The notes under the pieces are model-generated. The model was not told where the DNA came from and made no database searches. It was given only the letters and a program-made list of their open reading frames with translations. Source: Arthrobacter globiformis (GTDB lineage: Bacteria; Actinomycetota; Actinomycetes; Actinomycetales; Micrococcaceae). From it: DNA of 64,000 bases. Below, one piece after another: positions 7,675 to 16,900 of this stretch; the first letter of the stretch is position 1, and every line of letters begins with the position of its first letter. Both the position numbers and the translations under genes were made by a program. Location: positions 1-64,000 of the forward strand of contig NZ_QLNP01000090.1 in the NCBI RefSeq assembly GCF_003261175.1, in the 5' to 3' direction.

Positions 7675-8781
7675 TCAGGGCCTGAGCACTGCCTTAGTGC
7701 ACTGTCCCGCGGCGACGGTATCCATTGCATCATTGACGTCTTCGAGGGCGAAGACAGTCAAGAGCGCGCCCAGGTCATGCCGTTTGCGGAGCTGGGAAAG
7801 CGACTCCACATATTTCACGTAATGGGCTTCAGCGAAACCCCATGAGCCGAAGATCTTGAGCTGCTTTTTCGTGATGTAGTGCGGATTGATGGGCGTGGCC
7901 CCGTGGTCGGTGTATTGTCCCAGAACCAGGACCTGTCCGTTGGGGCGGGCCAAGTCCAGGCTTTCTGCCACCGCTGCCGGCACCCCGGCGCATTCGATAA
8001 CTACGTCCGCGCCCCGTTCCTGCGGGGTCATCTGCCGAAGCTTCTCCAGGCGCGCGGCGGGGTCCGTGTAGATGCCCATGTCTATGACCTCGTCGCAAGC
8101 GCCGATCTCAAGGGCCAGTTCAAGGCGGGACGCCGGTGCGCCGAGGAGGATGACCTTGTCCGCGCCCATTTGCTTGGCGTAGATCGCTGCGGCAAGTCCA
8201 ACGGGGCCGCTGCCTTGCACTGCTACCGTGTCTCCAGGGTGGATCGTGAGGTTTTCCAGCATGCCGTGGAGAGCGGTGGGGCCGGCGCAGCCCAGAGCGA
8301 TCACTTCCTCGAAGGTCACATCATCGGGGATCCGGATGATCGCCGTGCCGGCTTCGAGGGCGATCTGGCCGGCCATCCCGCCGAGCAAATGCGGGGCGTC
8401 GCTGCTGGTCCGGTTGATGCCGTAGATTTTGCGGGATTTACACAGGGTGCGTTCTTTGAGGACGAGGCACTCATGGCAACGGCCGCAGGGAATGTTGTTG
8501 GACCAGACAACTCTGTCGCCCACCCGGAGCGGCGCGCCATTGATGTCGGTCGACAGCGCCGGATCGAGAGCCGCGATGGTGCCGACGGCTTCGTGGCCCA
8601 TGACGATGGGCATGGGAACAGGGAGATTCCCTGACTTTAGATGGATGTCGGTGCCGCAGATGCCCGCGTAGGCCACCGCGACCACGGCGCCTCCGCTAGA
8701 CGGGGCGGGTGCAGGGAATTCCTGCAGTTCCAGCGGCTTGTTCACAGCCGTGAGGACAGCGGCCTTGATGAGCTCGGTCAC
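7675..8781 (-). CDS. Zinc-binding alcohol dehydrogenase, MDR superfamily
   Basis: A 368-residue medium-chain dehydrogenase. The catalytic-zinc motifs are YAGICGTDIHLKSG and MGHEAVGTI; the structural-zinc cysteines are in NNIPCGRCHECLVLKERTLC. The cofactor motif is VAVQGSGPVGLAAAIYA. It starts at a GTG (8781) with AAAGGA eight bases before it and follows the MHS-type transporter by 21 bases in the same operon. It probably oxidises a hydroxy-compound imported by that transporter, passing the aldehyde to the divergent aldehyde dehydrogenase. The substrate is not known. It is only distantly like the two dehydrogenases at 2019-4376. Confidence 0.88.
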   Translation of the reverse strand: MTELIKAAVLTAVNKPLELQEFPAPAPSSGGAVVAVAYAGICGTDIHLKSGNLPVPMPIVMGHEAVGTIAALDPALSTDINGAPLRVGDRVVWSNNIPCGRCHECLVLKERTLCKSRKIYGINRTSSDAPHLLGGMAGQIALEAGTAIIRIPDDVTFEEVIALGCAGPTALHGMLENLTIHPGDTVAVQGSGPVGLAAAIYAKQMGADKVILLGAPASRLELALEIGACDEVIDMGIYTDPAARLEKLRQMTPQERGADVVIECAGVPAAVAESLDLARPNGQVLVLGQYTDHGATPINPHYITKKQLKIFGSWGFAEAHYVKYVESLSQLRKRHDLGALLTVFALEDVNDAMDTVAAGQCTKAVLRP

Positions 8782-8802
8782 GAAATTTTCCTTTTACGAT
8801 CT

Positions 8803-10116
8803 TTAGATGTGTGTGAGTTCTTCGGCCCGGAGGGCCGTTGCGCCCTTGCGTTCCTTGCCGAGGGTGATCGCGAGCAGCCCGATGAGCGCGGCTCCCGCGA
8901 TGTAGAGCGCGACACCCCAAGACGCGCCTGTTTCCGTGTACAGCAGGGCAGCCAGGAAGGGGGCCGGTGCCGAGGTGATGATGCCGCCGATCTGGTAGGC
9001 CAGCGAGGCACCTGTGAAACGAACCTCCGGCTCGAAAAGCTCGGGGATAAAGCTCGCGATGACGGAATATGCCATGGCATGGGCCACGGGCAGGGCGAGG
9101 ACCATGGCCAGGACGATCAGGAGTGTCTCTCCCGTGTCGACCAGCAGGAATACCGGGTAGGCCAAGACGGCGACGGCCAGGGCTCCGGCCTGGAGGACCT
9201 TCTTCTTGCCAAGCCTGTCCGCCACTGTAGCGACCAGGGGGATGGTGAAGACCTGGATAAAGGCGGCGAAGATAACGGAGAGGAAAATGACGTCCCGGCT
9301 GACCCCGACTACTCCGGGGCCGTAGCTGAGCATGTAGACGGAACAGATGTAGAAGATGATGTTCGGCGAGGCCATGGCCAGGGAGCCCAGGATGAGCGGC
9401 TTCTTGGCGCTCCGGAATACTTCGAGGAAGGGCACCCGGACGTCTTTCTCGTCCGACTTCATCTTGAGGAACTCCGGCGATTCGGAGACGCGCAGCCGGA
9501 TGAAGAGTCCCACCACGATCAACAGTGCCGAGAGGAGGAATGGGATGCGCCAGCCCCAGGTGTTGAAGAACTCGGCCGGGGTCTTCTGCATGAGGAAGAA
9601 GATGCCGCTGGAGAGCACGAGGGCCGCAGGTACGCCGCACTGGGTCCACGAGGCGTAGAAGGCGCGGCGGTTTGCGGGAGCGTGCTCAAGTGCCATCAGC
9701 ACGGCCCCGCCCCATTCACCGCCGACGGCAAGGCCCTGCAGGAAGCGCAGGGCAACGAGGATGATCGGCGCAGCGATGCCGATCGCGTCGTAGTTTGGGA
9801 GGAGGCCGACGATAAACGTTGATGCACCCATCATCAGGAGGGACCACACCAGCATCTTCTTGCGACTGTACTTGTCGCCGAAATGCCCGAAGATGGCGCC
9901 CCCGAAGGGGCGGGCAATGAAAGCGACAGCGAACGTGGCGAGGGACGCGAGGGTGGCCGCTGCCGGATCGAGCGTGGGGAAGAACTGGTTGTTCAGGACC
10001 AGTACGGCAGCGGTGCCGAAGATGTAGTAGTCGTACCACTCAATGGTGGTGCCGATCATCGAAGCCGCTGCGACTCTCCGGGGAATAGCGCTGGCTGAAT
10101 CGGTCTTAGTACTCAT
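8803..10116 (-). CDS. MFS transporter, metabolite:H+ symporter (MHS) type
   Basis: A 437-residue major facilitator with about 12 membrane helices. The MHS hallmark GTTIEWYDYYIFGTAAVLV is near the N-terminus, and the loop 2-3 motif GHFGDKYSRKK follows. Relatives carry dicarboxylates, 2-oxoglutarate, shikimate or osmolytes with protons. I chose the ATG at 10116 (GGAG five bases upstream) over an in-frame start 75 bases earlier because homologues begin just before AIPRRVAAASMIGTTIEWYDYY. It is the first gene of the minus-strand operon with the zinc dehydrogenase and is divergent from the aldehyde dehydrogenase at 10269. Confidence 0.9.
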   Translation of the reverse strand: MSTKTDSASAIPRRVAAASMIGTTIEWYDYYIFGTAAVLVLNNQFFPTLDPAAATLASLATFAVAFIARPFGGAIFGHFGDKYSRKKMLVWSLLMMGASTFIVGLLPNYDAIGIAAPIILVALRFLQGLAVGGEWGGAVLMALEHAPANRRAFYASWTQCGVPAALVLSSGIFFLMQKTPAEFFNTWGWRIPFLLSALLIVVGLFIRLRVSESPEFLKMKSDEKDVRVPFLEVFRSAKKPLILGSLAMASPNIIFYICSVYMLSYGPGVVGVSRDVIFLSVIFAAFIQVFTIPLVATVADRLGKKKVLQAGALAVAVLAYPVFLLVDTGETLLIVLAMVLALPVAHAMAYSVIASFIPELFEPEVRFTGASLAYQIGGIITSAPAPFLAALLYTETGASWGVALYIAGAALIGLLAITLGKERKGATALRAEELTHI

Positions 10117-10172
10117 GGAGGCTCCATTGCCTTTCGGTGCTGGGGAGTTAATTACCTCACACAGGATGTCTG

Positions 10173-10186
10173 CATGTAACATGTAA
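10173..10186. promoter_or_regulatory. CATGTAA tandem repeat, candidate GntR operator
   Basis: CATGTAA is repeated twice without a gap and contains the 9-base palindrome ATGT-A-ACAT (10174-10182). It lies in the divergent gap between the transporter and the aldehyde dehydrogenase. Short AT-rich dyads of this kind are typical for FCD-type GntR proteins, so the cluster's own regulator is a candidate binder. This is inference. Confidence 0.35.
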
Positions 10187-10268
10187 GTCAACCGCAGGCC
10201 TCATATTTCATGGTTGGACGCCTTCAATTTGCGGACTTGACACCTTCAACAGGGAGCAGAGCACTCAC

Positions 10269-11750
10269 ATGGTTGAGATCCCAAGCACCACAAAACTTAA
10301 CGCCGATCACGGTACCTTCAGTATCCCCACAGGCCTCTTCCTCAATGGAGAGTGGCGGCCCGCGCAGGACGGGGCACTCATCCCGGTGATCAATCCGGCC
10401 ACCGGTGAAGAGTTTGCAGCCGTCTCCGACGCCTCCCTCAAAGACGCGGCAGACGCCCTCGACGCCGCCTCCGGGGCCCAGGAAACATGGGGGCTCACTA
10501 AGCCGCGCGTGCGGGCCGAGCTCCTGCGTAAGGCCTTCGACGCCGTCATCGCCCGCACGGAAGACTTCGCATGGACCGTGGCCACCGAAATGGGCAAGCC
10601 CCTGGCGGAGGCCAGAGGCGAAGTAGCGTACGCGGCAGAGTTTCTCCGCTGGTTCTCCGAACAAGTGCCGTCCCAGACCGGCAATTACGGGCCCGCGCCC
10701 GATGGTGACTACAGGATAATCACCACTTACCAGCCAGTGGGCCCGTCATTGCTGATCACGCCTTGGAATTTCCCCCTCGCCATGGGAACCCGGAAAGTCG
10801 GAGCAGCATTGGCCGCCGGCTGCACTGTGATCATCAAGCCGGCCTCCCAGACCCCGTTGACCATGCACCTCTTCGTGGAGGTCCTGCGTTCGGTCGGTAT
10901 CCCCGATGGCGTGGTTAACCTCGTCACCACCAGCAGGTCAGGGGCACAGTCTTCGGCCCTGATGAGCGATCGGCGCCTGCGCAAAGTCAGCTTTACCGGC
11001 TCCACCGGGGTCGGCACGGCACTGCTTAAGCAGGCGGCGGACAACGTCATGGCATCCTCCATGGAGCTGGGGGGCAACGGGCCATTCCTGGTCCTCTCTG
11101 ACGCCGACGTCGAGGCGGCCGCGGAGGGGGCGGTCACCGCGAAGTTCCGCAATGCGGGCCAGGCATGCGTCGCGGCCAACCGGATCATTGTTCACAAGGA
11201 TGTGCTGCCTGCCTTCCGGGAAAGCTTCCTGAAGCGGGTGACCGAACTCCGCATCGGCGCCGGCACAGCCGCCGGAACCACGGTTGGTCCGCTCATCGAC
11301 GCCAAACAGCGGGACTCCGTGCTGAATCTCCTGGAAACGGCCAAGGGCGAGGGTGCAAATGTTCTCGCGGGCGGCCATGCGATCGAAGGGGAAGGCTTCT
11401 TTATGGAGCCCACCGTTATCGACGGGGTGGCGCCGGGCTCCACGATCGCGCGAGCAGAAATCTTTGGTCCCGTCGCTGTTCTTTATGCGGCCGAGTCCGA
11501 CGACGATGCCATCGACATGGCGAACGACACCGAGTACGGGCTCGTGGCATACCTGTACACCCAGAATCTCAGCAAGGCGATGAGGGCGGCCGAACGCCTG
11601 GAGACAGGAATGGTGGGCATCAACAGAGCGATTATTTCCGAGGCGGCCTCACCGTTCGGCGGCATCAAGTCATCGGGTCTCGGCCGCGAAGGTGGACCCA
11701 CAGGGATCGAGGAATACCAGGACATGAAATACATCGCCCTGACCCTTTGA
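10269..11750 (+). CDS. NAD(P)-dependent aldehyde dehydrogenase, succinate-semialdehyde type
   Basis: A complete 493-residue ALDH. The cofactor region reads LLITPWNFPLAMGTRK. The catalytic Glu sits in MELGGNGPFLV and the catalytic Cys in NAGQACVAANR, and the C-terminus ends SPFGGIKSSGLGREGG. It belongs to the gabD-like branch and is a paralogue of the truncated gene at the start of the window. It starts at an ATG preceded by GGGAG. It is divergent from the MHS transporter/zinc dehydrogenase operon and followed by an SDR, so it likely completes oxidation of the aldehyde made by the zinc dehydrogenase. Substrate assignment beyond a semialdehyde is inference. Confidence 0.92.
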   Translation: MVEIPSTTKLNADHGTFSIPTGLFLNGEWRPAQDGALIPVINPATGEEFAAVSDASLKDAADALDAASGAQETWGLTKPRVRAELLRKAFDAVIARTEDFAWTVATEMGKPLAEARGEVAYAAEFLRWFSEQVPSQTGNYGPAPDGDYRIITTYQPVGPSLLITPWNFPLAMGTRKVGAALAAGCTVIIKPASQTPLTMHLFVEVLRSVGIPDGVVNLVTTSRSGAQSSALMSDRRLRKVSFTGSTGVGTALLKQAADNVMASSMELGGNGPFLVLSDADVEAAAEGAVTAKFRNAGQACVAANRIIVHKDVLPAFRESFLKRVTELRIGAGTAAGTTVGPLIDAKQRDSVLNLLETAKGEGANVLAGGHAIEGEGFFMEPTVIDGVAPGSTIARAEIFGPVAVLYAAESDDDAIDMANDTEYGLVAYLYTQNLSKAMRAAERLETGMVGINRAIISEAASPFGGIKSSGLGREGGPTGIEEYQDMKYIALTL

Positions 11751-11769
11751 CGCCAAGGAGGCACGCTAC

Positions 11770-11835
11770 GTGAATGCATCAGGACAAGCCCGGATCCACG
11801 CCCTTGCACTGCCCCCGGGACGAGGGGCTTCCTAA
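11770..11835 (+). CDS. Possible 21-residue microprotein upstream of the SDR gene
   Basis: An AAGGAGG site seven to eight bases ahead of a GTG opens a frame beginning VNASGQARIHALALPPGR and ending in TAA, which overlaps the ATG of the SDR (TAATG). The ribosome binding site is stronger than that of most genes in the window. It may be a translated leader that couples the SDR to the aldehyde dehydrogenase mRNA. No domain can be recognised. Confidence 0.4.
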   Translation: MNASGQARIHALALPPGRGAS

Positions 11836-12611
11836 TGGATCTCGGCATTCAGGGGAAAACAGCCTTCGTGGCGGCATCTACCGGCGGCCTGGGATTGGCC
11901 GTCGCCTCGGCACTAGCCGGGGAAGGTGCCAATCTCGTTATTACGGGCCGACGCGGCGAGGAGGCCAGATGCATCGCAGCAGAGTTACCAGCCGCAGCGA
12001 TCGGTGTTGAGGCGGATCTCTGCACGCATGACGGCCTCACCGCGGCTGTTGCAGCCGCTAACGCACGCTTTGGGTCGGTGGACATCCTTGTGCTTAACGG
12101 ACCCGGGCCGGCCCCGGGAACAGCGGCTGGCCTCAGCAGTGCAGATATGTCCTCCGCGTTTGATCTCTTGCTTCGGCCCCAGCACGCACTCGTAAGCAGT
12201 TTTCTGCCCGGCATGAGAAACCGTCGTTGGGGCCGGGTTCTGGCAATAGGTTCAAGTGGCGTGGCCGCCCCATTGCCAAATCTGGCGCTGTCCAACACCG
12301 GCCGGGCCGCCCTGGCCGGGTACCTGAAAACGCTCGCGGCGGAGGTGGCTTCGGACGATGTCACAGTCAACATGCTGCTTCCTGGACGAATCGCGACGGA
12401 GCGGACCCGTTGCCTTGACCAGGCCGCGGCTCGACGGCGCGGAGTCACGGCTGAGGTGATCGAGGCAGAATCGCGTGCATCCATACCGGCGGGGCGCTAC
12501 GGAAGCACCGAGGAGTTCGGAGCGACGGCGGCTTTTCTGTGCAGCGGTCTTGCCTCGTATGTCACTGGCACAGCGCTTCGCTGCGACGGAGGGCTAGTCC
12601 GGACCCTGTGA
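11835..12611 (+). CDS. Atypical SDR-family oxidoreductase (lacks Tyr-x-x-x-Lys)
   Basis: A 258-residue short-chain dehydrogenase fold protein: the nucleotide-binding region (AASTGGLGLAVASALAGEGA) is at the N-terminus, and the late motif VNMLLPGRIATER is present. At the active site the usual Tyr-x-x-x-Lys is replaced by Ser-x-x-x-Arg in LSNTGRAALAGYLKTLA, while an upstream Ser pair remains (IGSSGVA). This matches a known divergent SDR clade with LSNxxR in place of the catalytic pair, whose chemistry is unclear. It follows the aldehyde dehydrogenase on the same strand and is probably co-transcribed. It may bind a ligand or use different catalysis. Confidence 0.85.
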   Translation: MDLGIQGKTAFVAASTGGLGLAVASALAGEGANLVITGRRGEEARCIAAELPAAAIGVEADLCTHDGLTAAVAAANARFGSVDILVLNGPGPAPGTAAGLSSADMSSAFDLLLRPQHALVSSFLPGMRNRRWGRVLAIGSSGVAAPLPNLALSNTGRAALAGYLKTLAAEVASDDVTVNMLLPGRIATERTRCLDQAAARRRGVTAEVIEAESRASIPAGRYGSTEEFGATAAFLCSGLASYVTGTALRCDGGLVRTL

Positions 12612-12618
12612 ATGGCAG

Positions 12619-12908
12619 TTGGCGCTTTCGACCGCGGCTTCGCGTGCGGTCGAAAGCGCCTGCACCCCTGTTCTTCAGGAATTTAACATGACGCATCGGC
12701 AATATTTGGTGGCGCTCGCCCTGTGGGAGAAAAGCCCCCGTCCGGGCCGGGAGATCAGTGAGCTGTTGCCGGAACCGGAAGCCTTTCGCCAGTGCTCCTG
12801 CAGCTTGAAGAAGTCGGCTACATCCATAACGTGCCCGTTCAGGACCACAAGGATCCATCGACGGTAAGCCTCACCGCCCAAGGGGTGGCCTCCACAGGAG
12901 ACTGCTAG
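12619..12908 (+). pseudogene. MarR-family regulator, frameshifted remnant
   Basis: The first frame reads ALSTAASRAVESACTPVLQEF then MTHRQYLVALALWEKSPRPG and ISELL, a clear MarR/OhrR-type N-terminus. Near 12785 the similarity moves to another frame: SPVLLQLEEVGYIH, then DPSTVSLTAQGVA, ending at a TAG at 12906-12908. A single frameshift therefore splits the winged-helix domain, and the C-terminal dimerisation helix is missing. The 5' end also overlaps the long hairpin at 12621-12660 and no plausible start with a ribosome binding site remains. It probably once regulated the preceding cluster. Confidence 0.7.
12621..12660 (+). terminator. Perfect 15-base inverted repeat after the SDR gene
   Basis: GGCGCTTTCGACCGC (12621-12635) and its exact complement (12646-12660) flank a 10-base loop, ten bases after the SDR stop. 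It would form a very stable hairpin and is best read as the transcription end of the cluster. There is no T-tract. It lies within the 5' part of the MarR remnant. Confidence 0.55.
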
Positions 12909-13377
12909 TGATTTCGGCAAAAGCGCCACGAGCGACGGCCCGAATCAGCCCCTTTTACAGGCGCTCCCCCGCCTGCTTTGTATTGGCAAGCACGGTTATT
13001 CGTGAGCCGGGAGTAAACCCCGCCGCCTAACGGCTTGCCTTAGTTTCGGCCGCGATGGCAAACGCAGACTGGGAGCGCCTTCGCGAGGCTGCTTTGGAGG
13101 CCCAAAATCAGGCAGTCATCCTCTTCGTTGTCGATCCCGCCGCTCTCGACCGGGTTATCCGATTTTGGTTGCGGACCTTGCTGAGGCCTCTCGCCAGCCG
13201 TTTCGGTGCGTGGCGCGCGAGTCGTCAAGGAACTTAGGTGGGGGCGCGCAACCTGGAGTCCCGATCTGATCTCCCGTTGACCCGACTTCCTTCATACCCT
13301 TGAATCGACGCCCAAAATAGCTCATCATTTCGCTTCACGACGGTACGACCGACCGATCAGCAGGCAAAGCGAGGAAA
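12909..13377. other. Intergenic region before the rhodanese gene
   Basis: About 470 bases with no recognised gene. A 60-codon plus-strand frame (13055-13237) begins MANADWERLREAALEAQNQA with no ribosome binding site and an overlapping frame on the other strand. I cannot support either. No RNA gene or repeat was seen. Confidence 0.4.
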
Positions 13378-13830
13378 ATGGTGAAGCGGTGTCATATCTC
13401 CGAGGACGGCGTCGCGATCTGCCAAGGCAGTTTAGATTCGAGCGATTCCCCCGGGACTTTTACGATCAACGAATTACTACTTGAGAGCCGCATCGGGCTC
13501 GAGCGTGTTCACGCTTCGGATCTTGAGCGGGAGATGGCCGCGGGCGCCCTTGTTGTTGACACACGGCCGGTCGATCAGCGAGACCGCGACGGTGGCATTC
13601 CGGGAGCGGTCGTCATTGACCGAAACGTTCTCGAGTGGCGGCTCGATCCTTCCAGCCCGCACCGGCTCCCGATTGCTGGCGACCCCGCTCGGCGTATCGT
13701 AATCGTCTGCAATGAGGGCTACAGCTCCAGCCTCGCAGCACACACCCTGCAGCGGCTGGGGCTGACACGCGCGACCGACCTTATCGGCGGTTTCCAAGCC
13801 TGGGCAGCACTGCGCAAGCAGTCCGACTAA
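13378..13830 (+). CDS. Rhodanese-like domain protein
   Basis: A small single-domain rhodanese-like protein. The N-terminal CH2A-like part reads ALVVDTRPVDQRDRDGGIPGAVVIDRNVLEWRL (shown as one conserved block split around the GGIPGA turn), and the active-site loop is CNEGYSSSLAA with the sulfur-carrying Cys near residue 113. Rhodaneses carry a persulfide and act in sulfur transfer or in detoxification. The start is uncertain: the ATG at 13378 has a close GAGG, but the first 27 residues are not typical, so translation may begin further in. It lies alone upstream of metH. Confidence 0.75.
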   Translation: MVKRCHISEDGVAICQGSLDSSDSPGTFTINELLLESRIGLERVHASDLEREMAAGALVVDTRPVDQRDRDGGIPGAVVIDRNVLEWRLDPSSPHRLPIAGDPARRIVIVCNEGYSSSLAAHTLQRLGLTRATDLIGGFQAWAALRKQSD

Positions 13831-13958
13831 ACAACTTGCCTGAGCTAAAGACATCGACGATGCGCTAGCAGCGGCGAGCCTGACTTCGGTGCGCCCCCCA
13901 GGGCGTAGCACATGGAAATACGGCGCACTGTTACAGGCCCCGGCCGTAGTCTGTTTAT

Positions 13959-16900
13959 ATGCCTCGTTTTGCGCTTGATATCGACTCCGTCCCCCGCCCC
14001 GACCGTTCGCAGGAGCTTCTCGATGCAGTGAACCAACGGGTCGTCATTGCCGACGGGGCGATGGGCACCATGCTGCAGGACCGCGAACTGTCGCTCGAGG
14101 CCGACTTCCAGAACCTCGAGGGCTGCAACGAGATCCTCAACGACACGCGCCCTGATGTCATCGGGGACATCCACGACGCCTACTTCGCCACAGGCATCGA
14201 CGCGGTCGAAACCAACACCTTCGGTGCGAACTGGTCAAATCTCTCCGACTACGGCATCGACGACCGGATCGAGGAGCTCGCGCGGAAGGGCGCAGAGATC
14301 GCCCGCGAGCGTGCCGAAGCGGCAGAAAAAACGGACGGACGCATGCGCTGGGTCCTGGGTTCGATGGGTCCGGGCACGAAGCTGCCCAGCCTGGGACACA
14401 CCAGCTATGACTACCTCAAGCAGACGTTCGCGCTGCAGGCCCAAGGCCTCATCGACGGCGGGGCGGACGCCTTCCTCATCGAGACGAGCCAGGACCTCCT
14501 GCAGACCAAGGCTGCGGTCAACGGCTGCAAGCAGGCCATCGTGGCCCGCGGCATCCGCCTCCCGATTTTCGTCGAGGTGACCGTCGAGACCACCGGAACC
14601 ATGCTGATGGGATCCGAAATCGGCGCGGCCCTCACCGCGCTCGAACCCCTCGGCGTCGACGCCATCGGCCTGAACTGCGCCACCGGGCCGGACGAGATGA
14701 GCGAGCACCTGCGCCACCTGTCCAAGCAGTCCTCCGTGGCGATCGCCTGCATGCCCAACGCAGGCCTGCCCGTGCTTACCGCAGACGGCGCGCACTATCC
14801 ACTGTCGCCTTCCGAACTCGCCACCTCGCACGAGCAGTTCGTACGGGAGTTCGGTCTGGGCCTGGTGGGCGGATGTTGCGGTACGACGCCGGAGCACATG
14901 GCCGCCGTCGTCGAACGTCTTGCGCCCTTCCGCACGGCAGCCCCGGGCACCAACGCTGGTACCAGCGCCGCCAGCGGGAGCAAAACAGCCGGCCGCGTTC
15001 CCACCGAACGGGAAGCGGGCATCGCCTCCCTCTACCAGCATGTGAACTTCGACCAGGAATCGTCGTACCTCGCCATCGGTGAGCGCACCAACGCCAACGG
15101 TTCGAAGGCGTTCCGCCAGGCGATGCTTGAGGAGCGCTGGGATGACTGCGTCGATATTGCCCGCGAGCAGATCCGCGTCGGTGCACACCTGCTCGACGTG
15201 TGCATTGACTACGTGGGGCGCGACGGCGTCGCGGACATCAAGGAGGTCGTCTCACGTTTCGCTTCGGCCTCCACGCTCCCGCTGGTGATCGACTCCACCG
15301 AACCGCCCGTGCTGCAGGCCGGGCTCGAACACATCGGCGGGCGTCCGGTCATCAACTCCGTCAACTATGAGGACGGCGACGGCCCGGACAGCCGTTTCGC
15401 ACGCATCATGCCGCTCGTGAAGGAACACGGCACCGCCGTGATCGCCCTGACCATCGACGAGCACGGCCAGGCACGCACCACCGAGGGCAAGGTGGCGATC
15501 GCCTCGCGCCTCATCGACGCCCTGGTGGGTGAATGGGGGATGCGCGTCGAAGACATCATCGTCGACGCCCTGACCTTCCCCATCGCCACCGGCCAGGAGG
15601 AGACCCGCCGGGACGGCATCGAAACGATCGAGGCCATCCGCCAGATCACCACGAAGTACCCCGGCGTCCACACCACCCTCGGCGTCTCGAATGTATCTTT
15701 CGGCCTGAACCCCGCAGCGCGCATCGTCCTGAACTCGGTGTTCCTGCACGAAGCCGTGGAGGCGGGCCTGTCCAGCGGCATCATCGACGCCGCCAAGATC
15801 GTGCCGCTTGCTTCACTGCCGGAGGAGCAGCGCAAGGTGGCACTGGACCTCGTCTGGGACCGCCGCGAATACGACGCCGACGGCAATGTCACGTACGACC
15901 CCCTGGCCAGCATGCTGGACATGTTCGCCGGCGTCGACACCGCGGCGCTGCGCGACCAGCGCGCAGCGGAACTTGCTGCGCTGCCCACCGGCGAACGCCT
16001 GCAGCGGCGCATCATCGACGGCGAGGGCAAGGGCCTCGAGGAGGACCTCGACCTCGCACGCAGCGAAGGCATGACCCCGCTTGGCATCATCAACGACCAG
16101 CTGCTTGAAGGCATGAAGGTGGTGGGCGAACGCTTCGGGGCCGGCGAGATGCAGCTGCCGTTCGTGCTGCAGTCCGCCGAAGTAATGAAGAACGCGGTCG
16201 CGCTGCTCGAGCCGCACATGGAGAAATCGGACGCGTCCGGCAAGGGCACCATGGTGATCGCCACCGTGCGCGGCGACGTGCACGACATCGGCAAGAACCT
16301 GGTGGACATCATCCTCACCAACAACGGCTACAAGGTGATCAACCTTGGCATCAAGCAGCCGATCGCCGACATCATCGCTGCGGCCGAGGAGCACAATGCC
16401 GACGTCATCGGCATGTCCGGGCTGCTGGTGAAGTCCACCGTGGTGATGAAAGAGAACCTGGCCGAGCTGCAGTCCCGTGGCCTCGGGAAGAAGTGGCCGG
16501 TGATCCTCGGTGGAGCTGCCCTGACCCGTGCCTACGTCGAGCAGGACCTGGCGGGCCAGTTCGACGGCGAGGTGCGTTACGCGAAGGATGCCTTCGAAGG
16601 CCTTTCGCTGATGGAGCCGCTGGTGCGCGTTGCCCGGGGCGAGGCGCCGGACGCCGTCGGCCTCCCCGCTTTGAAGAAGCGCCTCCATCGAACGGGTGCG
16701 AAGGTCACGTTGACCGAGCCTGAGGCCATGCCCGGGCGTTCCGACGTGGCCTCCGACAACACCGTGCCTTCGCCGCCGTTCTGGGGTACGCGCATCGTGC
16801 GCGGTGTGGCCCTCCACGACTTCGCGGCGTTCCTCGATGAGCGCGCCACGTTCATGGGACAGTGGGGGCTCAAGCCCGGCCGCGGCGAGGACGGCGCCTC

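Noticed and set aside
13055-13237. 60-codon frame before the rhodanese
   Set aside because: No ribosome binding site and an equally long frame on the opposite strand; cannot be supported.
13831-13958. Cobalamin riboswitch ahead of metH, or ahead of the ECF/lipoprotein genes (21063-21150)
   Set aside because: Both gaps are too short for the class and no B12-box-like element was seen.
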